Assembly (NCBI RefSeq): GCF_900108855.1
Contig: NZ_FNXY01000009.1
Span: forward strand, 62,001 to 126,000
DNA length: 64,000 nt
Reading direction: 5' to 3'
From: Dyadobacter koreensis
GTDB lineage: Bacteria > Bacteroidota > Bacteroidia > Cytophagales > Spirosomataceae
Below the pieces are notes generated by a model, which saw nothing but the letters and a program-made list of their open reading frames with translations, was not told where the DNA came from and did no database searches. Positions 53,801-60,790 of this stretch are shown piece by piece. Made by a program: the position numbers and the translations under genes. The stretch's first letter is position 1, and each line of letters starts with the position of its first letter.

Positions 53801-54358
53801 ATGAAAAACATCGACAAAAAAAGCCTTGAAAATGCTTTCCATTTATTTGAATCCGGCGACATCGACAACATAAAAACCGGAACAACGGAAGGCTTACAAC
53901 AGATCCACAACTATCTGTTCGAAGGACTTTATGATTTTTCGGGGAAAATACGTACTCAAAATATCTCAAAAGGTGGATTCAGATTTGTGTCAGCTTTGTA
54001 TTTGAATGAAATTCTGGTCAAAATTGAGTCAATGCCTGAAAACACATTTGAAGAAATTATTTCTAAATATGTGGAAATGAATATCGCTCATCCATTTATG
54101 GAAGGAAACGGCAGAACAATGCGTATTTGGCTGGATTTGATACTAAAAAAAAATTTGAAAAAAGTAGTGAACTGGCAATTTGTGGATAAAACACTTTACC
54201 TGCAAGCCATGGAACGTAGCCCAATTAATGATCTGGAATTAAGAACTTTGCTTTTTGCCAATTTGACCGACGAAATTGATAACCGGGAAATTATTTTTAA
54301 AGGAATAGAACAATCCTATTATTACGAAGGGTATCGAAAGGAAGATGATGATATTTAA
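53801..54358 (+). CDS. Class III Fic AMP-transferase with built-in inhibitory helix
   Basis: A 185-residue Fic protein with the complete motif [12 protein letters not shown] (97-108), catalytic H97 and the ATP-binding E101/N103/R105. The C-terminus carries the inhibitory motif S-x3-E-G as SYYYEG (172-177), the hallmark of class III self-inhibited Fic proteins such as that of Neisseria, which I recall as very similar and as modifying DNA gyrase. No separate antitoxin is expected. It starts 70 bp after the GHKL-nuclease gene and may be co-transcribed. Confidence 0.93.
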   Translation: MKNIDKKSLENAFHLFESGDIDNIKTGTTEGLQQIHNYLFEGLYDFSGKIRTQNISKGGFRFVSALYLNEILVKIESMPENTFEEIISKYVEMNIAHPFMEGNGRTMRIWLDLILKKNLKKVVNWQFVDKTLYLQAMERSPINDLELRTLLFANLTDEIDNREIIFKGIEQSYYYEGYRKEDDDI

Positions 54359-54392
54359 TATCAATACCAGCAGACAGAATACTAACGCAAAA

Positions 54393-54435
54393 TTTCCTGC
54401 ATTGCAATTGCAGGAAACTCTCACCAGAGTGAGAG
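54393..54435. repeat. Two adjacent palindromes (TTTCCTGCA type and CTCTCAC type)
   Basis: TTTCCTGCA (54393-54401) pairs with TGCAGGAAA (54409-54417), and it is followed directly by CTCTCAC/GTGAGAG (54418-54435, 4-nt loop). The two hairpins abut with no gap. The second type recurs at 54556-54574. Confidence 0.6.
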
Positions 54436-54555
54436 AGATAAGTTGAACAAATAATATGCTCATCTTTTCAAGGTGCAAGAAAATTGTAACAAAGAGAACT
54501 CGTCCGACAAATTCCTGCCAGCTTTTTCGAACAAACATCAATAAAACAATCAAAA

Positions 54556-54574
54556 CTCTCGACAGTGTTGAGAG
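54556..54574. repeat. Second CTCTC/GAGAG palindrome
   Basis: CTCTCGAC (54556-54563) pairs with GTTGAGAG (54567-54574) with one G-T wobble and a 3-nt loop. Both copies are preceded by AA, as in the copy at 54418. This suggests a small repeat family. Confidence 0.5.
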
Positions 54575-54616
54575 AAAGTAACCGGGTTCATTTCATATTG
54601 TTGCAAAAGCACGAAA

Positions 54617-54739
54617 CGTCCCTACGGAACGAAGCCAGCTTGATATATTTATCACTATTCCTACCAACCAGTCGTCCCGATGGGACGTTTTGTCGGTAGA
54701 AGTCGATTTTAAATTCTGAAAAGAACGTTCCATAGGAAC
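54617..54739. repeat. Three REP-like 15-bp palindromes, about 54 bp apart
   Basis: Palindromes of the form CGTYCC-N3-GGRACG sit at 54617-54631 (one mismatch), 54673-54687 (perfect, CGTCCCGATGGGACG) and 54725-54739 (perfect, CGTTCCATAGGAACG). The middle one is nested in outer arms CTACCAAC (54661-54668) and GTCGGTAG (54692-54699) with symmetric 4-nt gaps. The form resembles REP elements common in Cytophagales genomes. Confidence 0.65.
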
Positions 54740-54834
54740 GATTTGTGAGGATATACGACAAGATGAAATAGATTCAAACAACTACGACTTTACAAATAAA
54801 TCAAAAAGCGAATTTTATTTGCTGCATAGAATAT

Positions 54835-54866
54835 AATCCCATGCCAGACAGTGTGGGATTTTTTAT
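54835..54866 (+). terminator. Terminator-like hairpin
   Basis: AATCCCA (54835-54841) pairs with TGGGATT (54854-54860) and TTTTTATTAT follows. It could end a transcript from the GHKL-Fic block, although it is about 480 bp beyond the Fic stop. Confidence 0.5.
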
Positions 54867-55101
54867 TATCAGTGAAACCCAAGTCGAATTTGCAACTTTT
54901 AATTCTCTAAAATTAGCTCTATCAGACAGATACCGCTAAAAAAGAATTCACCAACAAACTTTTTTCAAAAATAATTACGCTTAATAATTATTTGCAAACT
55001 TTTAAACGATATAAAAAACGTATCAAACTGATATATAGTTAATTATGATTATTTTTTGAAAACTTTTTAAATTTTAATGTTTAGGAAACTTAACAAATAA
55101 T

Positions 55102-55109
55102 TAACTTTG
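55102..55109 (+). promoter_or_regulatory. -7 box of a probable nrdJ promoter
   Basis: TAACTTTG fits TANNTTTG; a TTTA lies 19 nt upstream (55080-55083) in place of TTTG. Transcription would start near 55115, about 35 nt before the ATG at 55150. Confidence 0.45.
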
Positions 55110-55149
55110 ATAAATCGGCTATACTTCAAAAAGACTAAAAATATAGAAT

Positions 55150-57699
55150 ATGGAAATAACGAAACCATCTGAAAATAAAACCACTTACACATCAGATGAA
55201 GCCTATCAGCAATCGCTGGAATATTTCAAAGGCGACGATCTTGCGGCACGGGTCTGGGTTAATAAATATGCATTAAAGGATTCTTACGGAGCGATTTTCG
55301 AGGCAACACCAAACGATATGCACCGTCGTATCGCCAGTGAAATTGCGAGAATCGAAGTTCGTTATCCAAATCCAATGACGGAAGATGAGATTTTTGATCT
55401 GATCAAAGATTTCAAATACATCATTCCACAGGGAAGCCCGATGACCGGAATTGGTAATCCTTATCAGATTGCCTCGCTGTCCAATTGTTTCGTGATTGGA
55501 AATAACGGCGATTCAGATTCTTACGGCGGGATCATGAAAATCGACCAGGAGCAGGTTCAGTTGATGAAAAGACGTGGGGGCGTTGGCCATGATTTGTCAC
55601 ACATCCGCCCAAAAGGTTCGCCTGTTAAAAATTCTGCCTTAACCTCAACTGGTATTGTTCCGTTTATGGAGCGTTTTTCAAATTCCACCCGTGAAGTGGC
55701 TCAGGATGGAAGAAGAGGCGCTTTGATGCTTTCGGTTGCGATAAAACATCCCGATTCCGGCGATTTCATCAACGCCAAATTGGAACAAGGCAAAGTAACC
55801 GGCGCGAATGTTTCTGTACGTATTGATGACGCTTTCATGCGTGCCGTTGAGGCGCAACAGCCGTATACACAACAATACCCGATCGATAGCAAAACTCCGG
55901 TTTATACCAAAGAAATCGACCCCACTGCGCTTTGGAAAAAAATCGTTCATAACGCATGGCAATCGGCTGAGCCTGGAATTTTGTTCTGGGATACGATTAT
56001 CAGGGAATCTTTGCCGGATTGTTATGCCGATCTGGGATACAAAACGGTTTCGACCAACCCATGCGGCGAAATTCCGTTATGTCCGTATGATTCCTGCCGT
56101 TTGCTGGCAATCAATTTATTTTCTTACGTTGAAAATCCTTTCACTAAAAAGGCATCTTTCAACTGGGAGCTTTTCAAAAAACACATCAACGCCGCGCAGC
56201 GTATGATGGATGACATTATAGACCTGGAACTGGAAAAAATTGATGCCATTCTTGAAAAAATAAACGAAGATCCGGAGGACGATGAAATCAAACGCACGGA
56301 GAGAAATCTTTGGCTGAACATCCAGACTAAGGCAAGAGAAGGCAGAAGAACTGGCATTGGTATTACAGCCGAAGGTGATATGCTGGCTGCGCTTGGCTTG
56401 CGTTACGGAAGCGACGAAGGTTCTGAATTTTCTGTTGAAATCCATAAAACAATTGCGCTGGAAGCTTACCGTTCATCTGTGAATACCGCAAAAGAACGTG
56501 GTGCATTCACCATTTTTGACGCAGACAGAGAGAAAAATAATCCGTTCATGCTTCGTTTAAAAGAAGCGGATGGACAGCTTTATTACGAAATGCTGGAACA
56601 CGGGCGTAGAAATATTGCGCTTTTGACGATCGCTCCTACGGGTACAACCAGTTTGATGTCTCAGACAAGTTCTGGTATCGAGCCGGTATTTATGCCAGTT
56701 TACAAAAGAAGAAGAAAAGTGAATCCGAATGATCAGGACGCACGTGTTGATTTTGTGGATGAGGTTGGTGATTCTTGGGAAGAATATGTCGTTTTCCACC
56801 ACCGTTTCAAACAATGGATGGAGGTGAACGGCCATGATCTGACAAAAAATTATGGTCAGAAAGAATTGGACGATCTGGTAAAACAGTCGCCATATTACAA
56901 AGCAACATCCAATGATGTAGATTACCTGAAAAAGGTAAAAATGCAGGGTGCAATCCAGAAATGGGTGGATCATTCGATCAGTGTGACGATCAATATGCCG
57001 AATGATGTAACCGAGGAATTGGTTGGTGAATGTTATCTGGAAGCCTGGAAAGCGGGATGCAAAGGTGTTACGGTGTACCGCGACGGATCACGTTCAGGTG
57101 TTTTGATTTCAAATGAGGAGAAAAAAGAAGAAGATAAAATCAGCAACACGCCGTTCCCAACCATAAGACCACAGATTCTGGAAGCTGAGATTGTTCGTTT
57201 CCAAAACAAAAAAGATAAATGGATCGCTTTTATCGGTTTGATCGATGACAGACCATATGAAATTTTCACTGGTTTTGCTGATGATGAAGACGGAATTTTG
57301 ATACCAAGATGGGTTAATGAAGGTTTGATCATTAAAAACCGTGAAGCTGACGGAAGTTCACGTTACGATTTCCAATACAAAAACACGCGTGGATATAAAA
57401 CGACGATTGAAGGACTATCTCATAAATTCAATCCTGAATATTGGAACTACGCAAAATTGCTATCCAGTACATTACGCCATGGAATGCCGATTGAAAAAGT
57501 CGTTGATCTGATCAGCAGTTTGCAACTGGACGAATCAATTAATACCTGGAAAAATGGTGTGGCCCGTGCACTGAAACGTTATGTTCCGGATGGAACGGAA
57601 GTTAAAAAGCAAAAATGCCAGAATTGTAATTCGACGAATTTACTCTACCAGGAAGGCTGTCTGACTTGCAAGGATTGTGGTTCTTCGAAGTGTGGTTGA
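55150..57699 (+). CDS. nrdJ: Class II (adenosylcobalamin-dependent) ribonucleotide reductase
   Basis: An 849-residue enzyme making deoxyribonucleotides with a cobalamin-derived radical. Seen: SLSNCFVIG with one redox Cys, NPCGEIPL with the thiyl-radical Cys and Glu, and ALLTIAPTGTTSLM. The C-terminal CQNCNSTNLLYQEGCLTCKD has paired cysteines for redox or zinc. No ATP-cone is visible at the N-terminus. No small radical subunit gene is nearby, which fits class II. A strong terminator follows. Confidence 0.94.
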   Translation: MEITKPSENKTTYTSDEAYQQSLEYFKGDDLAARVWVNKYALKDSYGAIFEATPNDMHRRIASEIARIEVRYPNPMTEDEIFDLIKDFKYIIPQGSPMTGIGNPYQIASLSNCFVIGNNGDSDSYGGIMKIDQEQVQLMKRRGGVGHDLSHIRPKGSPVKNSALTSTGIVPFMERFSNSTREVAQDGRRGALMLSVAIKHPDSGDFINAKLEQGKVTGANVSVRIDDAFMRAVEAQQPYTQQYPIDSKTPVYTKEIDPTALWKKIVHNAWQSAEPGILFWDTIIRESLPDCYADLGYKTVSTNPCGEIPLCPYDSCRLLAINLFSYVENPFTKKASFNWELFKKHINAAQRMMDDIIDLELEKIDAILEKINEDPEDDEIKRTERNLWLNIQTKAREGRRTGIGITAEGDMLAALGLRYGSDEGSEFSVEIHKTIALEAYRSSVNTAKERGAFTIFDADREKNNPFMLRLKEADGQLYYEMLEHGRRNIALLTIAPTGTTSLMSQTSSGIEPVFMPVYKRRRKVNPNDQDARVDFVDEVGDSWEEYVVFHHRFKQWMEVNGHDLTKNYGQKELDDLVKQSPYYKATSNDVDYLKKVKMQGAIQKWVDHSISVTINMPNDVTEELVGECYLEAWKAGCKGVTVYRDGSRSGVLISNEEKKEEDKISNTPFPTIRPQILEAEIVRFQNKKDKWIAFIGLIDDRPYEIFTGFADDEDGILIPRWVNEGLIIKNREADGSSRYDFQYKNTRGYKTTIEGLSHKFNPEYWNYAKLLSSTLRHGMPIEKVVDLISSLQLDESINTWKNGVARALKRYVPDGTEVKKQKCQNCNSTNLLYQEGCLTCKDCGSSKCG

Positions 57700-57730
57700 G
57701 AATTTAATAAATTATAATACACTGTAAATC

Positions 57731-57767
57731 AAAGAAGTCAATTCTAAAAGGTTGACTTCTTTTTTTA
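57731..57767 (+). terminator. Terminator after nrdJ
   Basis: AAAGAAGTCAA (57731-57741) pairs perfectly with TTGACTTCTTT (57752-57762), 10-nt loop, followed by TTTTT. The same core sequence recurs at 58458-58495 beyond the Uma2 gene. Confidence 0.88.
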
Positions 57768-57783
57768 TATCTTAAAATTCTGA

Positions 57784-58362
57784 TCAGAAAATATCCGAAA
57801 GTTTCAATTCCAGTCCCGGAAGCACATCGTCGCCGGACAGTTTTTCATCAAATGAAACAACCTCGTAATCAATACCACTTCCTGCTCTGTAAACATAAGT
57901 TTGTCTTTTTCTCGGATCAATCAACCAGCCGAGTCGTATACCATTCTCAATCCATTTAACCATTTTATCCTTCAAATCTGACAATTCATCCGATTCCGAC
58001 ATAAGCTCGACAATAAAATCAGGACATACGTGTGCAAATCTTTTGAGGTCGGATAACGGTAATAATGCTAATTGCTCATTCGATATCCACGCAACATCCG
58101 GTGCGCGCATAGAAGAATCAGGCAATGTGTAACCACCATTCGAATCTGATACGCGACCTAAACGCGTTTTACGATTCCAAAGGTTAATCTCAGTCAACAA
58201 ATCGCTATTTCGAAAACTTGTTTCAATTCCGGTAGGTGGCATAATGATAATTTGACCTTTTTCATTTCGCTCAATACGCAATTCAGGATTAGCTCTGCAA
58301 AATGAATAGAGCTCGTCATCAGAAAATACGTCGATTTGAGGAATATTGATTGCTAACCGCAT
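57784..58362 (-). CDS. Uma2 family putative endonuclease (DUF820)
   Basis: A 192-residue protein of the PD-(D/E)XK-type Uma2 family. Signatures: IIMPPTGIETSFRNSDLL, RVSDSNGGYTLPDSSMRAPD-like strand with the active-site Asp, and CPDFIVELMSESDELSDLKD with the E-x-K-type second motif. Such genes are often present in many copies per genome and may be mobile or selfish; role is not settled. It is flanked by two related hairpins. Start ATG 58362. Confidence 0.85.
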   Translation of the reverse strand: MRLAINIPQIDVFSDDELYSFCRANPELRIERNEKGQIIIMPPTGIETSFRNSDLLTEINLWNRKTRLGRVSDSNGGYTLPDSSMRAPDVAWISNEQLALLPLSDLKRFAHVCPDFIVELMSESDELSDLKDKMVKWIENGIRLGWLIDPRKRQTYVYRAGSGIDYEVVSFDEKLSGDDVLPGLELKLSDIF

Positions 58363-58457
58363 AAGAATCTTTTTTTATAAAAATAAAGAAAAGATATTAC
58401 AAATGCCTGTTTGATTAATTATCATTCATTCCTCGCTAACAATATTATCTGAAACAG

Positions 58458-58495
58458 AAGAAGTCAACACCGGGCATAACCAGTGTTGACTTCTT
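58458..58495 (-). terminator. Hairpin after purB, related to the nrdJ terminator
   Basis: AAGAAGTCAACAC (58458-58470) pairs perfectly with GTGTTGACTTCTT (58483-58495), 12-nt loop. The T-run on the minus strand is weak (TCTGTTTC), so termination efficiency is unclear. Confidence 0.55.
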
Positions 58496-58526
58496 AACTT
58501 CTTACCAGGAATGAAAACTAAATCAA

Positions 58527-59882
58527 TTACTTCGTCTCCTCAACAACTCCCAAATAATTAAACGGAGTAATTTGTCTCAACTCTTCGCGAATACTTTCAG
58601 CAACATCCAACGTTTCGATAAAATGCGAAATCGATTCGTGTGTGATTTTTGCATTTGTACGTGTCAACGATTTAAGCGCTTCGTATGGTTTTGGATACGC
58701 CTCGCGACGGAGAATGGTTTGAATAGCTTCCGACACAACTGCCCAGTTTTCTTCCAGTTCTGCTTTCAGCATATCTTCATTAAGCTCCAATTTACCTAGC
58801 CCTTTGATTAAAGAATTAAGTGCGATCGCCTGATGCGCCAACGGAACACCAATATTACGAAGTACCGTTGAATCTGTTAAATCTCTCTGCAGACGTGAAA
58901 TTGGCAACTTCTGAGCAAAATGCTCGAACAAAGCTGAAGCCAATCCAAGGTTTCCTTCCGAGTTTTCGAAATCAATCGGATTTACTTTATGTGGCATAGC
59001 TGATGAACCAACTTCACCCGCTTTAATTTTTTGTTTGAAATAACCCATGGAAATGTAAGTCCACATATCCCGGTTAAGGTCTGTCAGGATTGTGTTAACT
59101 CTTTTCAGGTTATCAAAAATCGCTGCCAGGTTATCATAGTGCTCAATTTGTGTGGTATGGCGACTCCGTTTTAAACCCAATCCATCAACAAAATGATTTC
59201 CAAAAGCCATCCAGTCCTGTTTTGGATAGGCTACATGATGGGCGTTGAAATTTCCTGTTGCACCACCAAATTTCGCCGAATGCGGGATTTTATCTAACAT
59301 TTCCAGCTGACGTTCCAGACGCTCAACAAATACCAGAAATTCTTTTCCAACACGCGTCGGAGAAGCTGGCTGTCCGTGGGTGAAAGCAAGCATTGGAATA
59401 TTTTTCCACTCAATTGACATTCTTTTCAACACAAAAAGAACCTGGCGGAACAATGGTTTGATCGTTCTTTCCAAAGCATCTTTCAACGAAAGCGGAATGG
59501 CTGTGTTGTTTATATCCTGAGAAGTAAGACCAAAATGGATAAATTCCGAGTATGCCTCAATACCCAGTTTTTCAAATTCTTCTTTGATAAAATACTCAAC
59601 CGCCTTTACATCATGGTTGGTTTCTTTCTCAATATCCTTGATGTGAAGTGCATCCTCTTCATTAAAATCCTCGTAAATCTTACGTAAAGAAGAATAAAGT
59701 TTCTTATCAAATTCTGAAAGCTGAGGAAGCGGGATTTCGCAAAGCGCGATGAAATATTCTACCTCAACATATACTCTGTAATAGATTAAGGCATATTCAG
59801 AAAAATAAGAAGAAAGCTCAGATACTTGCTTATAATAGCGACCGTCGACCGGCGAGATTGCCGTAAGTTGATTTAATGACAT
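58527..59882 (-). CDS. purB: Adenylosuccinate lyase
   Basis: A 451-residue enzyme acting twice in purine synthesis. N-terminal LTAISPVDGRYYKQVSELSS, central FTHGQPASPTRVGKEF with the catalytic His and the family signature GSSAMPHKVNPIDFENSEGN are present. Length and motifs match the PurB form of gamma-proteobacterial and Bacteroidota type. It has a probable promoter and stands as a single gene. Confidence 0.96.
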   Translation of the reverse strand: MSLNQLTAISPVDGRYYKQVSELSSYFSEYALIYYRVYVEVEYFIALCEIPLPQLSEFDKKLYSSLRKIYEDFNEEDALHIKDIEKETNHDVKAVEYFIKEEFEKLGIEAYSEFIHFGLTSQDINNTAIPLSLKDALERTIKPLFRQVLFVLKRMSIEWKNIPMLAFTHGQPASPTRVGKEFLVFVERLERQLEMLDKIPHSAKFGGATGNFNAHHVAYPKQDWMAFGNHFVDGLGLKRSRHTTQIEHYDNLAAIFDNLKRVNTILTDLNRDMWTYISMGYFKQKIKAGEVGSSAMPHKVNPIDFENSEGNLGLASALFEHFAQKLPISRLQRDLTDSTVLRNIGVPLAHQAIALNSLIKGLGKLELNEDMLKAELEENWAVVSEAIQTILRREAYPKPYEALKSLTRTNAKITHESISHFIETLDVAESIREELRQITPFNYLGVVEETK

Positions 59883-59913
59883 GATTTACAATGCAGAAAG
59901 ATAAATTTTGATA

Positions 59914-59921
59914 CAAAGTTA
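59914..59921 (-). promoter_or_regulatory. -7 box of a probable purB promoter
   Basis: TAACTTTG on the minus strand matches TANNTTTG; start of transcription near 59908 gives a leader of about 26 nt. A clear TTG -33 box is missing. Confidence 0.4.
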
Positions 59922-60041
59922 GTAGAAATCACGAGGAGAAACTTGTATAACAGGTATGAAATATTCTTTTTGGTATTTGTCTAGGTTATTTTGATACTAT
60001 TTACATATTTGCTTAACAAATCTTTATCACAATACATCCTC

Positions 60042-60782
60042 ATGCAGCAAACCCCATTTATCGGAGAACTGGTCGGCACTATGATCATTATTTTATTAGG
60101 AAACGGCGTCGTTGCCAACGTTGTTTTGAAGCAGACAAAAGGGGAAAATGGAGGATGGATTGTTATTACAGCTGGGTGGGCATTTGCGGTGATGTTTGGT
60201 GTTTTTATTGCCAACGCTTTCGGAAGTCCCGGAGCGCATTTAAATCCGGCAGTGACGATAGCATTTGCTGTTTTGAAAAATGATTATAGTAATGTTTTCA
60301 GTTTTATAACTGCTCAGTTAATTGGTGCATTTCTTGGTGCAGTACTCGTTTATTTTCAATATCTGCCTCATTGGAAAGCCACTGAAGATCCGGGCAGCAA
60401 ACTTGCTTGTTTTTCTACAAATCCTGCGATCAAATCACCAGTAGCCAATTTTTTAAGTGAATTTATCGCTACAATTATTCTAATTATTGGAATTGCAGCC
60501 ATTGGTTTTTCCGGAACTTCCGATGTGCAGCGGGGACCGATTCCTTCGGGCGTCGCGCCATATCTTGTCGGTATGCTGGTCTGGAGTATTGGATTATCCT
60601 TAGGTGGAACGACCGGTTATGCCATTAATCCTGTACGGGATTTAGGGCCAAGAATTGCTCATGCCATTTTACCAATCCACAAAAAAGGATCTTCTGAGTG
60701 GGGTTATGCCTGGGTTCCCATTGCCGGGCCTATCTTAGGCGCCATTGTCGGAGCTTTTATCTTAAGAATGTTTTCTTTTTGA
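60042..60782 (+). CDS. Aquaporin/glycerol facilitator family channel
   Basis: A 246-residue MIP channel with six helices. The first pore motif is GAHLNPAVT; the second is NPVRDLGPR, with NPV in place of NPA. The Asp after Arg (NPxRD) is typical of glycerol facilitators. The ATG at 60042 (MQQTPFIGELVGT) is chosen over a TTG at 59991. No glpK or glpD is adjacent. Transport of glycerol or another small polyol is likely but not proven. Confidence 0.9.
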   Translation: MQQTPFIGELVGTMIIILLGNGVVANVVLKQTKGENGGWIVITAGWAFAVMFGVFIANAFGSPGAHLNPAVTIAFAVLKNDYSNVFSFITAQLIGAFLGAVLVYFQYLPHWKATEDPGSKLACFSTNPAIKSPVANFLSEFIATIILIIGIAAIGFSGTSDVQRGPIPSGVAPYLVGMLVWSIGLSLGGTTGYAINPVRDLGPRIAHAILPIHKKGSSEWGYAWVPIAGPILGAIVGAFILRMFSF

Positions 60783-60790
60783 GTTCTATG

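Larger units (their letters stand above)
54359..55149. other. Gene-free, AT-rich spacer with several palindromes
   Basis: 791 bp between the Fic gene and ribonucleotide reductase. The left half has six palindromes of at least two types (listed separately), then a hairpin-plus-T terminator candidate, then a very AT-rich 250 bp leading to nrdJ. No frame here has a convincing protein; frames on the minus strand are hydrophobic shadows of low-complexity DNA. No cobalamin riboswitch core was recognised upstream of nrdJ. Confidence 0.7.

Noticed and set aside
54239-54553. 104-codon hydrophobic minus-strand frame after the Fic gene
   Set aside because: Overlaps the Fic 3' end in antisense and covers the palindromes; hydrophobic composition is what AT-rich DNA gives by chance.
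54617-54739. CRISPR-like array
   Set aside because: Only three short palindromes that differ in sequence and have no constant repeat-spacer structure; no cas genes.
54890-55149. Cobalamin riboswitch upstream of nrdJ
   Set aside because: No B12-box-like sequence or suitable stems found by eye; region is nearly all A and T.
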